Source of the DNA: Nevskiales bacterium
GTDB taxonomy: Bacteria; Pseudomonadota; Gammaproteobacteria; Nevskiales; Nevskiaceae
Length of the DNA: 64,000 nucleotides
Assembly: GCA_028698335.1 (NCBI GenBank)
Contig: JAQVDP010000004.1
Coordinates: forward strand, 124,001 to 188,000
Reading direction: 5' to 3'
Shown here in pieces: positions 25,314 to 34,509 of this stretch. The notes under the pieces were generated by a model. That model did not search any database and was not told the DNA's origin. It was given only the letters and a program-made list of their open reading frames with translations. A program made the position numbers and the translations under genes. Every line of letters starts with the position of its first letter. The stretch's first letter is position 1.

Positions 25314-27131
25314 TCAGGGCGAGTCTGCCCCCGCCAGCGACGCCGCCCACGCGCGGGGCACCCGCACCGGATGATCCAGCAGCATCTGCGCAAATGCCTT
25401 GCCCTGGGGATCCGTGCGCAGCGACGCCGCGCCGCCTCCGCCAAGGGCGTTGTACAGCATGAAATTCAGGCAGTTGCTGGCAGGCAGCTCCCAGCGCTCG
25501 ACGCGCCCTTGCGCCCCTTCGGCGAGGACGTGGGCGAAATATCGCCGCACCGCGTCGACGCTGAGCGCGGCGCGCAGATACGGCAGATATTCGGGACGTC
25601 GCGCGATGACGCCGATATTCGCGTGATCGCCCTTGTCGCCGGAGCGCGCCAGCGCCAGCCGGATCAGGGGCACTACGACGCCCTCCTCCCCGGTCAGCTC
25701 GGCGCCCGCTACCGGCACCTCCGCACCGGGCGGCTCGAATCCGCCGTCGCAGGGCACCTCGACAGCGAACGCCTCATCGCCGATCCGGACCTCGATCGGG
25801 ACCTGCGCCTTGGGCACCAGCGTCGAAAACAGTTTGGGGATCATGTGCGGCTCCGGGCGGCCACCGCCGAAATAGCCGGTGAATCCTGGCGCCATGCCGG
25901 TGGCCGCCTGCGCGATTTCACGCGCGAACAGCTTCAGGGCCTTCGGGTTCGGATGCTGCACGGCGATCTTGACGACCACCTCCCGCGTCGCGGCCGCTCC
26001 GGCGCGCGCATGCGGTCCATAGCTTTCCTCTGCGCCGATGCAGTGGATGTCGACCCCACTGAAGTCGCCCAGCTTGGCTGACAGCAGCTGCCGCCGCACC
26101 TTCTCGACCACCGCGGAGGCCGACGCCCGCCCCTTTCTGGCCGCATCGATCCCGCCGATCATGAACAGCGCGGCACAGCGCATGCCGGCCGGATATGTCG
26201 CACTGACCTTGTAATCCGCCGTCGGCACCCGGCCGCGCGCGCCGCTGACGCGGACCCGGTCGACGCCCGCCTGCTCGACGCGCACACCGGTGAAATCCAC
26301 GACGACATCCGGCAGAACGTAGGCCCGCGGATCGCCGATCTCGTACAACATCTGCTCGAGCACCGTGTGTTCCGACACCAGCCCGCCGGTGCCCTCGGGC
26401 TTGCCGACCTCGAAGCCGCCGTCGGCCCACGCCTCGACGATCGGAAAGCCCATCTCGGCATAGCCGGGCTCGACCAATTCCCAGTCGGTGAAATTGCCGC
26501 CGGTGCACTGCGCGCCGCATTCGATGATGTGCCCGGCAACCGCACCCTGTGCCAGCCGGTCGTAGTCGTCGAACCGCCATCCAAAGGCATGGATCATCGG
26601 CCCGAGAACCACTGCCGAATCGACACAACGCCCCGTGATCACCACATCGGCGCCGGCGTCCAGCGCCCGGGCAATCGGGAACGCACCCAGGTAGGCGTTC
26701 ATCGATACCAGCGTCGCCGGCATCGGCTCGCCGTGATCGATCCCGACGCAATCCGTGAACTCCTTGCGCCGCGGCAGCAGATCGTCGCCGAGCACGATCG
26801 CGACCTTCAGGTCGATCCCGGCCTTGGCCGCCACCGCCTCCAGAGCGGCCTTGCAGGCCTGCGGATTGACGCCGCCAGCGTTGGCGACGACCCGGATGCC
26901 CTGGGCCTTGAGTGCCGGCAGCAGCGGCGCCATGACGTGATCGACGAAGTCGTTGGCGTAGCCCTGGGCCGGATCGCGCATGCGCTTGGCGGCCAGGATC
27001 GACATGGTGATCTCGGCGAGATAGTCGAACACCAGAAAATCGAGCTGCCCCCGTTCGGCCAGCTGAAAGGCTGCAGTGTGGGTATCGCCCCAGAACGCCG
27101 AGGCACAGCCGATGCGGATGCTCTTGTTCAC
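25314..27131 (-). CDS. AtuA family protein (DUF1446, acyclic terpene utilisation)
   Basis: A 605-residue protein with the DUF1446/AtuA fold: IGCASAFWGDTHTAAFQLAE at the start, VNPQACKAAL, VITGRCVDSAVVLGPMIHAF, GGNFTDWELV, and a C-terminal AtuA-like extension (about 480-590, IRLALARSGDKGDHANIGVI). AtuA is required for growth on citronellol/geraniol in Pseudomonas, but its biochemical step is not settled. The start is GTG (27131) with GGAGAGAG upstream. Two operator-like sites precede it. Its presence is the main argument that the neighbouring carboxylase belongs to terpene rather than leucine breakdown. Confidence 0.85.
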   Translation of the reverse strand: MNKSIRIGCASAFWGDTHTAAFQLAERGQLDFLVFDYLAEITMSILAAKRMRDPAQGYANDFVDHVMAPLLPALKAQGIRVVANAGGVNPQACKAALEAVAAKAGIDLKVAIVLGDDLLPRRKEFTDCVGIDHGEPMPATLVSMNAYLGAFPIARALDAGADVVITGRCVDSAVVLGPMIHAFGWRFDDYDRLAQGAVAGHIIECGAQCTGGNFTDWELVEPGYAEMGFPIVEAWADGGFEVGKPEGTGGLVSEHTVLEQMLYEIGDPRAYVLPDVVVDFTGVRVEQAGVDRVRVSGARGRVPTADYKVSATYPAGMRCAALFMIGGIDAARKGRASASAVVEKVRRQLLSAKLGDFSGVDIHCIGAEESYGPHARAGAAATREVVVKIAVQHPNPKALKLFAREIAQAATGMAPGFTGYFGGGRPEPHMIPKLFSTLVPKAQVPIEVRIGDEAFAVEVPCDGGFEPPGAEVPVAGAELTGEEGVVVPLIRLALARSGDKGDHANIGVIARRPEYLPYLRAALSVDAVRRYFAHVLAEGAQGRVERWELPASNCLNFMLYNALGGGGAASLRTDPQGKAFAQMLLDHPVRVPRAWAASLAGADSP

Positions 27132-27145
27132 GCTCTCTCCGACTA

Positions 27146-27161
27146 AACAACGATGATTACC
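27146..27161. promoter_or_regulatory. Operator-like site E, AACAA-N6-TTACC
   Basis: AACAACGATGATTACC, with half-sites identical to site B before the carboxylase gene, 15-30 bases before the AtuA-family GTG. It overlaps an independent inverted repeat CGATGAT-TACC-ATCATCG (27151-27168). Confidence 0.55.
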
Positions 27162-27222
27162 ATCATCGCCAAAACAGAATCAGAGACGTGTTTATGGCCC
27201 ATTAACCATGATGGATACAATA

Positions 27223-27238
27223 GGCAATATCGATTACC
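27223..27238. promoter_or_regulatory. Operator-like site F, GGCAA-N6-TTACC
   Basis: GGCAATATCGATTACC, about 92-107 bases upstream of the AtuA-family start and overlapping the last bases of pgpA (its TAA stop is part of the site). Centre-to-centre distance to site E is 77 bases. Confidence 0.5.
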
Positions 27239-27749
27239 AGACCGCCATAACCCGCAACCCCGCCCACACCGGCAACGCCGCCAGCACACCCGCCAGCAGG
27301 TCATCGAGCATGATGCCGAAGCCTCCGCCGACCTGACGGTCGAGAACCGCGATGGGCCACGGCTTGAGGATGTCGAACAGCCGGAACAGCAGGAACGCGG
27401 CCGCCATCCCCCCGGCCCAGACCGCCATGCCCTGCACGTCGAACAGCAGCAGCGGACTGGCGGCGACCAGATAGCCGACGATCTCGTCGAAGACGATTCC
27501 ACCGTAGTCGTGAACGCCGAGCAGTTTGGCGCTGCGCCCGCAGACCCAGCACCCGAACAGGAACAACACTGCAACCGCAATCGCGAATGCCTGCAGCGGC
27601 AGCAGCGCCAGCAGCGCGAACAAGGGCAGGCCCACCAGGGTCCCGGCGGTCCCCGGGGCTGCCGGCGCCAGCCCTGCACCGAAGCCGAAGGCGATCAGAT
27701 GCTCGGGGGTGGAGAGGATCAAACGCGCGGGGGGTCTTGGAGTTTTCAT
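27234..27749 (-). CDS. pgpA: Phosphatidylglycerophosphatase A
   Basis: Membrane phosphatase making phosphatidylglycerol. It has 171 residues, with FGFGAGLAPAAPGTAGTLVG near the start, VHDYGGIVFDEIVGYLVA in the middle and GIMLDDLLAGVLAA near the end, the PgpA signature segments, and several membrane helices. The ATG at 27749 overlaps the thiL stop (ATGA). Last gene of the nrdR-to-pgpA run. Confidence 0.92.
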   Translation of the reverse strand: MKTPRPPARLILSTPEHLIAFGFGAGLAPAAPGTAGTLVGLPLFALLALLPLQAFAIAVAVLFLFGCWVCGRSAKLLGVHDYGGIVFDEIVGYLVAASPLLLFDVQGMAVWAGGMAAAFLLFRLFDILKPWPIAVLDRQVGGGFGIMLDDLLAGVLAALPVWAGLRVMAVW

Positions 27750-28696
27750 GAAAAGTGTCGGTAGGCCGTCATCTCGAGCGCCACGGGCGCTCCGGTCGCG
27801 TCCTGCAGTTCCAGTCTGCCGGTATCGGTGATGACGCCCACCGGCGTCAACCCGACATCGACGGCGCCGGCCGCTTCGGCCATGCGCTGCGGGGGCAGAC
27901 ACAGGCACAGTTCGTAGTCGTCGCCGCCGCAGGCCTGCAGGCGATGACGCTGCCCCGTCGGCACCCGTGACTCGAATGCGGCGGACATCGGCAGGCTGTC
28001 CAGATCGATGCGCGCACCGACGCCGCTGGCGCGCAGCACATGCATCAGATCACCACACAGACCATCCGACAGGTCGATCGCCGCATGCGCCAGACCGCGC
28101 AGCGCAGCCCCGGCAGCGATCCGCGGCAAGGGACGCGCCAGGCGCTGCTGCAGCGCATCACCGCCCGGATCCGGGCGGCTGTTGTTGGCGAGTTCCTGCA
28201 GCGCCAGCGCGGCATCTCCGAGCGTGCCGGTCACACAGATGATGTCGCCCGCTCGCGCGCCATCCCGGCGCAGGGCGGTGCCGGCGTCGACCTCGCCGAA
28301 CGCGGTGATCGTGATGCTCAGGCTGCCGCGGGTGGTATCCCCTCCGACCAGGCGAATGCCGCAGGGATCGCCGACGGCGCGCAATCCGGCCACGAAAGCG
28401 CCCAGCCAGTCCGGCGCCGCCACGTCGATACTCAGCGCCAGTGTGTACCAGCGCGGCCGCGCGCCCATCGCCGCCAGATCGGAGAGATTGACGGCCAGCG
28501 CCTTCCAGCCGACATCGTATGGCGCGCAGTCGTCCGGAAAGTGGCGCCCGCGGATCAGCGTATCGCTGGTCACGACCAGATCGCAGCCGGACCGGGGACT
28601 CAGGATCGCCGCATCGTCGCCGATGCCGAGCACGACGCCGTCGCCGGTGGCGCTGAGCGGCCCGAAGTACTCACGGATGAGCGCAAACTCATCCAC
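27746..28696 (-). CDS. thiL: Thiamine-monophosphate kinase
   Basis: Phosphorylates thiamine monophosphate to thiamine diphosphate. It has 316 residues from the GTG at 28696, which starts VDEFALIREYFGPL as in other ThiL proteins. GIGDDAAIL, DTLIRGRHFP, KALAVNLSDLAAMGA, GGDTTRG and DLSDGL are present. The open frame runs on upstream through nusB, so the GTG is preferred; it lies 7 bases after the nusB stop. Confidence 0.93.
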   Translation of the reverse strand: MDEFALIREYFGPLSATGDGVVLGIGDDAAILSPRSGCDLVVTSDTLIRGRHFPDDCAPYDVGWKALAVNLSDLAAMGARPRWYTLALSIDVAAPDWLGAFVAGLRAVGDPCGIRLVGGDTTRGSLSITITAFGEVDAGTALRRDGARAGDIICVTGTLGDAALALQELANNSRPDPGGDALQQRLARPLPRIAAGAALRGLAHAAIDLSDGLCGDLMHVLRASGVGARIDLDSLPMSAAFESRVPTGQRHRLQACGGDDYELCLCLPPQRMAEAAGAVDVGLTPVGVITDTGRLELQDATGAPVALEMTAYRHFS

Positions 28697-28703
28697 GACG
28701 GCG

Positions 28704-29144
28704 TCAGCCCCCGGTCTCGACCGGGCGAAGCTGATGCGCGAGCCGGTCCAGCACGCCGTTGACGAATTTGAAGCCGTCCTCGGAGCCGAAGGTCTTGGCC
28801 AGGTTGACGGATTCATTGACGACGACCTTCCACGGCACTTCCGGCTTGTGCGCCAGTTCGTAGGCGCCCAGCAGGAGGATCGCATGCTCGACCGGATCGA
28901 GCTGGGCGATCGGACGGTCCAGGTGCGGCACCAGCGCCACCGTCAGCTCGGACGCCTGATCGACCACCCCGTTGAGCAGCTCTTCGAAATACGCCGGGTC
29001 GGCCCGGCCGAGGCCGGCGTCCTGTTCGTGGAACTGGCGCAGCAAGGCCGACGGCGCGGTCTGATTGATCAGCCACTGATAGACCGCCTGCACGGTCAGG
29101 CGCCGCGCCAGACCGCGACGGCTCTGCGGCTGCGCGCCGCTCAC
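28704..29144 (-). CDS. nusB: Transcription antitermination factor NusB
   Basis: A 146-residue helical RNA-binding protein that, with NusE (S10), binds boxA for rRNA antitermination. It shows SRRGLARRLTVQAVYQWLIN at the start and ELAHKPEVPWKVVVNESVNL and FGSEDGFKFVNGVLD at the end. ATGA overlap with ribH. Confidence 0.95.
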   Translation of the reverse strand: MSGAQPQSRRGLARRLTVQAVYQWLINQTAPSALLRQFHEQDAGLGRADPAYFEELLNGVVDQASELTVALVPHLDRPIAQLDPVEHAILLLGAYELAHKPEVPWKVVVNESVNLAKTFGSEDGFKFVNGVLDRLAHQLRPVETGG

Positions 29145-29662
29145 TTCAGACTCCGCGAGAGTCGGATCATTTCCAGCATCGCTGCCGCAGCCTCGTATCC
29201 CTTGTTGTCGTTGCCGTCACCGGCGCGCGCCCAGGCCTGCTCGGTGGTATTGACAGTCAGCACGCCGAAGCCCACCGGCTTGCCTGTCTGCAACTGCACG
29301 TCGATCAGGCCGCGCGCGCATTCACCGGCCACATAATCGAAATGCGGGGTCTCGCCGCGGATCACCGCACCGATCGCAACCACCCCGTCATAGCCGCCGT
29401 CCTGCAGCAGCTTCAGCGACGCCAGCGGTACCTCGTAGGCGCCCGGCGCGCGGAAGTCGTCGACCCGCGCGTCCGGGACACCCCAGTCGCGCAGGCAGCG
29501 CCGCACGCCCGCGTGCAGCGCATCGACGATGCCGATGTTCCAGCGCGTCGCCAGGATGGCGATGCGCGCGTGCTCGAATTCGCCGTCGCGGGCAGGTTCC
29601 GGCGCGGCATATCCGGTCTTGGCGTCCGCGGGCGCGGCGCCGGTCATATCAGTCGTATTCAT
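29141..29662 (-). CDS. ribH: 6,7-dimethyl-8-ribityllumazine synthase
   Basis: Penultimate step of riboflavin synthesis: condenses the ribitylaminouracil with dihydroxybutanone phosphate. It has 173 residues, with RWNIGIVDALHAG, FRAPGAYEVPLA, AIGAVIRGETPHFDYVAGEC and FGVLTVNTTEQA. A hydrophilic N-terminal extension of about 30 residues precedes the fold. The ATG at 29662 overlaps the ribBA stop (TGATG). Confidence 0.94.
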   Translation of the reverse strand: MNTTDMTGAAPADAKTGYAAPEPARDGEFEHARIAILATRWNIGIVDALHAGVRRCLRDWGVPDARVDDFRAPGAYEVPLASLKLLQDGGYDGVVAIGAVIRGETPHFDYVAGECARGLIDVQLQTGKPVGFGVLTVNTTEQAWARAGDGNDNKGYEAAAAMLEMIRLSRSLK

Positions 29663-30807
29663 CAATCACACGGAACGTAGTCGACAACCTCGAGCCCGAA
29701 ACCCGAGATGCCCTGCATGCGCTTGGGCGCCGACAGCACCCGCATCTTGCGGACGCCGAGATCGGACAGAATCTGCGCCCCGATGCCGTAAGTCCGCAGG
29801 TGGACCTGGCGTGCCTCGTGCGGATGCACCTCGTCGTCGCTCATGTTGAGCGAGACGATCTGCTGCACCAGCTCGCGCGAACTCTCCGGCTTGCGCAGCA
29901 GCACGACGACCCCGGCACCGTCCTCCGCGACGCGCTTGAGCGCCCGCCGCAGCGGCCATGCGAAATCCTCGTGCCGGACGCCGAGCACATCCTGCAGGGT
30001 GTTGCGCAGATGCACGCGCACCAGGGTCGGCTGCTTGGGATCGATCGCCCCCTTCACCAGCGCCAGATGCACGGTGTTGTCGACCGTATCCTGATAGGTC
30101 ACCAGCCGGAATTCGCCGAACTCGGTGTCGACATGGGTCTCGGCAACCCGCTCGACGGTGTGCTCGTTTTCGAGCCGGTAGCGGATCAGATCGGCGATCG
30201 TACCCAGTTTCAGGTCATGCTCGCGGGCGAATTTCTCGAGGTCGGGGCGACGGGCCATGGTGCCGTCCTCGTTGAGAATCTCGACGATCACCGCCGCCGA
30301 TTCCAACCCCGCCAGCCGCGCCAGATCGCAGCCAGCCTCGGTGTGTCCGGCGCGGGTCAGCACGCCGCCAGGCTGGGCCATCAACGGAAAGATATGACCC
30401 GGCTGGACGAGGTCGTCCGGCTTGGCGTCGGCCTTGACCGCGGCGCGGATGGTATGGGCGCGGTCATGCGCCGAGATACCGGTGGTCACGCCGCTGGCCG
30501 CCTCGATCGACACCGTGAACGCGGTCTTGTGGCTCTCTTCGTTGCGCGAGACCATCTGCGGCAGGCGCAGCTGGCGGCAACGATCCTGCGTCAGGGTCAG
30601 ACAGATCAGCCCGCGCCCGTAGCGCGCCATGAAGTTGATGTCCTCGGGACGCACCAGCTCCGCCGCCATGACGATATCGCCTTCGTTCTCGCGGTCCTCG
30701 TCATCCATCAGGATGACCATCTTGCCGGCCTTGAAGTCGGCAATGATGTCCTCGATGCTGTCCAGCTTCGACGGCCGGACCTGATCCAGATTGGCCACTT
30801 TGCTCAT
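29662..30807 (-). CDS. ribBA: 3,4-dihydroxy-2-butanone-4-phosphate synthase fused to a degenerate GTP cyclohydrolase II domain
   Basis: A 381-residue two-domain protein. The N-terminal DHBP synthase domain (about 12-212) is intact: [10 protein letters not shown] (36-45), [16 protein letters not shown] (152-167). The C-terminal half (about 218-381) has the GTP cyclohydrolase II fold, but the three zinc cysteines are gone: the segment after VRVH (264-267) reads [20 protein letters not shown], and residues 262-300 contain no cysteine. The protein therefore probably supplies only the RibB activity, as described for RibBX-type proteins, and a separate RibA should exist elsewhere. Overlaps ribE upstream and ribH downstream. 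Confidence 0.92.
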   Translation of the reverse strand: MSKVANLDQVRPSKLDSIEDIIADFKAGKMVILMDDEDRENEGDIVMAAELVRPEDINFMARYGRGLICLTLTQDRCRQLRLPQMVSRNEESHKTAFTVSIEAASGVTTGISAHDRAHTIRAAVKADAKPDDLVQPGHIFPLMAQPGGVLTRAGHTEAGCDLARLAGLESAAVIVEILNEDGTMARRPDLEKFAREHDLKLGTIADLIRYRLENEHTVERVAETHVDTEFGEFRLVTYQDTVDNTVHLALVKGAIDPKQPTLVRVHLRNTLQDVLGVRHEDFAWPLRRALKRVAEDGAGVVVLLRKPESSRELVQQIVSLNMSDDEVHPHEARQVHLRTYGIGAQILSDLGVRKMRVLSAPKRMQGISGFGLEVVDYVPCD

Positions 30808-31403
30808 CACTCTTCCCTCTGCGCCAGCAGGCGCTCCAGATACCGGGCAATCAGGTCGACCTCGAGATTGACCGCGTCACCGGGCTGCAGCAGCCCCAGC
30901 GTCGTATGCTCGGCCGTATGCGGCACGATGTTAACCCCGAAACGCGCGCCGTCGACGTCGTTGACGGTCAGGCTCACGCCGTCGATACAAATTGAACCCT
31001 TACGTGGAATATATTTCGCAAGCGATTGATCAGACTCGAATTCAAGACGCCACGAGCGGGCATCCTCATGCTTCGACAACAGCTTGCCGACACCATCCAC
31101 GTGGCCGCTGACCAGATGCCCGCCCAGGGGCTTGTCCGGCGTCAGCGCCCGCTCCAGGTTGACCCGGCGACCGGGCGCCCAGCCGGCGGCCGTCGTCAGC
31201 GACAGCGTCTCGGCGGACAGATCCGCGACATAACCGCCGTCGCCGATCTCGATCGCCGTCAGGCACACACCGTTGGTCGCGACGCTGTCGCCGATCCGCA
31301 GTCCCTGCAGATAGTCGGGTGCGGCGATCCGCATGCGCACATCGCCGCCACGCGGCTCCACGCTGACGACTTCGCCGATGCTTTCGATGATTCCGGTAAA
31401 CAC
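30807..31403 (-). CDS. ribE: Riboflavin synthase alpha chain
   Basis: Dismutates two lumazine molecules to riboflavin. The GTG at 31403 gives 198 residues beginning VFTGIIESIG, the typical start. Two lumazine-binding repeats are visible: DSVATNGVCLTA with HLVSGHVDG in the first half, and GSICIDGVSLTVNDV with VNIVPHTAEHTTLG in the second. AAGGGAAC precedes the start. The open frame continues into ribD and is not coding there. Confidence 0.94.
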   Translation of the reverse strand: MFTGIIESIGEVVSVEPRGGDVRMRIAAPDYLQGLRIGDSVATNGVCLTAIEIGDGGYVADLSAETLSLTTAAGWAPGRRVNLERALTPDKPLGGHLVSGHVDGVGKLLSKHEDARSWRLEFESDQSLAKYIPRKGSICIDGVSLTVNDVDGARFGVNIVPHTAEHTTLGLLQPGDAVNLEVDLIARYLERLLAQREE

Positions 31404-31426
31404 GTTCCCTTGCCTCGTCCTCGCCG

Positions 31427-32524
31427 CTAGGCGGCGTCTGCGCGCACCATCGGGCGCGCGATGATACGCAGGTCCGGTCCGATCTGCCGAACATCGGTCC
31501 AGGCCAGCTCGATCCGCTGCTCCAGCCGCTCCAGCCCCGGCAGCACGACCAACGGCCGGGCGTCGTGCCCGAGCAGGCTCGGCGCCACATAAAGCACCAG
31601 CTCGTCGACCAGCCCCTGACGCAGAAACGCACCGCCCAGCCGGGCCCCCGCCTCGACCAGCACCTCGTTGACGTTCACCGCCGCCAGCGCGCGCAATACC
31701 GCGGGCAGGCACAGGCGACCATCGTCGTCCCGCGCCACCGGCACAACCTCGACGCCGGGCGCGACCGCTCCGGGTGTCCGCGCCACCAGCCACAACCGCC
31801 GCGCACCTTCGGCCCAGACGCAGCGATCGACCGGCACCCGCGCATCGGCGTCGAGCACGATGCGGTCCGGCTGGCGCACCGGCAGATCCAGCCCGCGCAC
31901 CGTCAGCTGCGGATCGTCCGCGAGCACCGTTCCCACGCCGGTCAGCACCGCCCCGGCCCGTGCGCGCAGGCGATGGACATCAGCCCGGGCCTGCGCGCTG
32001 CTGATCCAGCGACTCTCGCCGCTGGCCATTGCCGTACGCGCATCGAGACTCGAGGCCAGCTTGAGCGTCACCCACGGCCGCCCCCGCGCCATGCGCGATA
32101 CGAATCCGCGATTGAGTGTCTCCGCCTCGGCGCGCATCAGATCACAGACGACCTCGATTCCGGCCGCGCGCAGGCGTTCGATCCCGCGACCGGCGACCAG
32201 CGGATTGGGGTCCTGCATCGCCACCCAGACCTTGCGCACCCCGGCGGCGATCAGGGCGTCCGCGCACGGCGGCGTGCGGCCATGATGGCTGCAGGGCTCG
32301 AGCGTCACGAACACCTCCGCGCCGCGCGCGCGCGCGCCGGCCTCGCGCAGCGCAAACACCTCGGCATGCGGCTCGCCGGCACGCTGGTGATACCCCTGCC
32401 CGACGATCCGGTTGCCGGCGACGATGACGCAGCCGACGCGGGGATTCGGATGGGTGGTCAGCGCGCCGCCTTCGGCCAGGCGCAGCGCCGCCGCCATCGC
32501 CCCCGCGGGTGTCAGCCCTGGCAT
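31427..32524 (-). CDS. ribD: Bifunctional diaminohydroxyphosphoribosylaminopyrimidine deaminase / reductase
   Basis: Second and third steps of riboflavin synthesis. It has 365 residues: an N-terminal zinc deaminase with HAE (H53, E55) and PCSHHGRTPPC (C78, C87), and a C-terminal NADPH reductase with WVTLKLASSLDARTA and NEVLVEAGARLGGAFL. It follows nrdR by 26 bases and precedes ribE by 23. Confidence 0.95.
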   Translation of the reverse strand: MPGLTPAGAMAAALRLAEGGALTTHPNPRVGCVIVAGNRIVGQGYHQRAGEPHAEVFALREAGARARGAEVFVTLEPCSHHGRTPPCADALIAAGVRKVWVAMQDPNPLVAGRGIERLRAAGIEVVCDLMRAEAETLNRGFVSRMARGRPWVTLKLASSLDARTAMASGESRWISSAQARADVHRLRARAGAVLTGVGTVLADDPQLTVRGLDLPVRQPDRIVLDADARVPVDRCVWAEGARRLWLVARTPGAVAPGVEVVPVARDDDGRLCLPAVLRALAAVNVNEVLVEAGARLGGAFLRQGLVDELVLYVAPSLLGHDARPLVVLPGLERLEQRIELAWTDVRQIGPDLRIIARPMVRADAA

Positions 32525-32550
32525 CGCTTCGCCCCTCGCATCCGCGCCAC

Positions 32551-33084
32551 TCAGCGTGCCGGACGCTGGCCCGGCTCCGGCGACGCGTCGGGATCGATCA
32601 GCGACATCTGCGAGCGTTTCTGCTCCGGCGTCGGCAGGGTCTGCAGGCGCTCGATCTCCTCGCGGAACGCATTGACGTCCTCGAAGCTGCGGTAGATCGA
32701 CGCGAAACGGACATAGGCGACATGATCGAGGTCACGCAGTTCCTCCATGACCCACTCACCCACGGCGCGCGACGGAACCTCGCGCTCATTGGTCGCGCGC
32801 AGCTTGCGCTTGACGCTTTCGATCACCTGATCGAGCTGTTCGGCATTGACCGGCCGCTTGTAGACCGCGCTCTGCACGCCAAGCCGCAGTTTGTCCTCCG
32901 AAAACGGTTCGGGATCACCACTGCGCTTGACGATGTTCGGCATCGCCAGCTGGGCACGCTCGAACGTCGTGAAACGGCTGCCGCAGGCCTCGCATTCCCG
33001 TCGACGTCGCACCTGGGCGCCATCCTCGGCGAGCCGCGAGTCGACAACACGGGTATCCGCGGCCTTGCAGAACGGGCATTGCAT
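32551..33084 (-). CDS. nrdR: Transcriptional repressor NrdR
   Basis: Represses ribonucleotide reductase genes according to ATP/dATP levels. An N-terminal zinc ribbon (C3, C6, C31, C34: MQCPFC and [12 protein letters not shown]) is followed by an ATP-cone (about 46-140). It has 177 residues, slightly longer than usual because of a polar C-terminal tail. Its usual place is just before ribD, as here. Confidence 0.95.
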   Translation of the reverse strand: MQCPFCKAADTRVVDSRLAEDGAQVRRRRECEACGSRFTTFERAQLAMPNIVKRSGDPEPFSEDKLRLGVQSAVYKRPVNAEQLDQVIESVKRKLRATNEREVPSRAVGEWVMEELRDLDHVAYVRFASIYRSFEDVNAFREEIERLQTLPTPEQKRSQMSLIDPDASPEPGQRPAR

Positions 33085-33169
33085 TGCCCTACTCCGACCC
33101 GGCCCGGAGGCGCGTCATTGCGACGCCCCGCGGATCCGCGCTGACCGGCACCTGCGCATCATCGCGCCG

Positions 33170-34447
33170 CTACGCCGCGGCCCGGTAGACCGGGAACCGT
33201 CCGCACAGCGCCGAGACTTCGCCGCGCACCCGCGCGACGACGGCCTCGACGTCCGCACCCGCGCTCATCGCATCGACGATGTCGGCGATCCAGTTGGCCA
33301 CCTGCGCCATTTCGGCTTCCTTGAAGCCGCGCGTCGTCGACGCCGGCGAACCGAGGCGCAGGCCGGAGGTCACGAACGGCGAGCGCGGATCGTTGGGCAC
33401 CGAATTCTTGTTGACGGTGATATGCGCCTGACCGAGCGCCGCCTCGGCGTCCTTTCCGGTCACGTCCTTGTCGATCAGATCGAGCAGGAACAGGTGGTTG
33501 TCGGTGCCGCCCGACACGACCTTGTAGCCGCGCTCCAGGAAGACTGCCGCCATCGCACGCGCGTTGGCGACGACCTGCTGCTGATAGCGCTTGAACTCGG
33601 GATCCAGTGCCTCCTTGAAGGCAACGGCCTTGGCGGCGATCACATGCATCAGCGGCCCGCCCTGGATGCCCGGGAACACCGCGGAATTGAGTTTCTTGTT
33701 GAACTCCTCCGACTGACCCTTGCTCAGGATGATGCCGCCACGCGGTCCGCGCAGCGTCTTGTGGGTCGTCGACGTCACCACGTGCGCGTGCGGCAGCGGG
33801 CTCGGGTACTCCCCGGCGGCGACGAGGCCGGCGACGTGGGCCATGTCGACCCAGAACACCGCGCCGACCTTGTCGGCGATCTCGCGCATGCGCTTCCAGT
33901 CCTTGACGCGCGAGTAGGCCGAAAAACCGCCGATGATCATCTTCGGCTTGGTCTCGAGCGCAATGCGCTCCATCTCGTCGTAGTTGATCAGTCCCGTTTC
34001 CGGGTCCAGGCCGTAGGGCACGATGTGGTACTGCTTGCCCGAGAAGTTGGCCGGATTGCCGTGGGTCAGGTGACCGCCCTGCGCGAGGTTCATGCCCATC
34101 ACCGTGTCACCGGGCTTGACCAGCGCCAGGAAGATCGCGGCGTTGGCCTGCGCGCCCGAGTGCGGCTGGACGTTGGCGTAGTCGCAGTCGAAGACCTGCT
34201 TGATGCGGTCGATCGCCAGCTGTTCGGCAACGTCGACATGCTCGCAGCCGCCGTAGTAGCGCTTGCCCGGATAACCTTCAGCGTACTTGTTGGTCAGCGC
34301 GGAACCCTGCGCCTGCATCACCGCGGGGCTCGCGTAGTTTTCCGACGCGATCAGCTCGATATGCGCTTCCTGACGGGCCGATTCGGCCTCGATCGTCGCA
34401 AACAGCTCCGGGTCGAACTGGGAAAGAGTCGGGGCCTGGGTCCACAT
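33170..34447 (-). CDS. glyA: Serine hydroxymethyltransferase
   Basis: PLP enzyme converting serine and tetrahydrofolate to glycine and methylene-tetrahydrofolate. It has 425 residues, with [20 protein letters not shown], the PLP-lysine region [15 protein letters not shown], and [15 protein letters not shown]. Ends 85 bases before nrdR. Supplies the substrate of FolD, which is elsewhere in this window. Confidence 0.97.
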   Translation of the reverse strand: MWTQAPTLSQFDPELFATIEAESARQEAHIELIASENYASPAVMQAQGSALTNKYAEGYPGKRYYGGCEHVDVAEQLAIDRIKQVFDCDYANVQPHSGAQANAAIFLALVKPGDTVMGMNLAQGGHLTHGNPANFSGKQYHIVPYGLDPETGLINYDEMERIALETKPKMIIGGFSAYSRVKDWKRMREIADKVGAVFWVDMAHVAGLVAAGEYPSPLPHAHVVTSTTHKTLRGPRGGIILSKGQSEEFNKKLNSAVFPGIQGGPLMHVIAAKAVAFKEALDPEFKRYQQQVVANARAMAAVFLERGYKVVSGGTDNHLFLLDLIDKDVTGKDAEAALGQAHITVNKNSVPNDPRSPFVTSGLRLGSPASTTRGFKEAEMAQVANWIADIVDAMSAGADVEAVVARVRGEVSALCGRFPVYRAAA

Positions 34448-34509
34448 GTCGGTACAGTCCTTGAACGAAAATCAATTGGGGTGCCGCCGCTGCGGCGCGC
34501 CGGTCGGCG

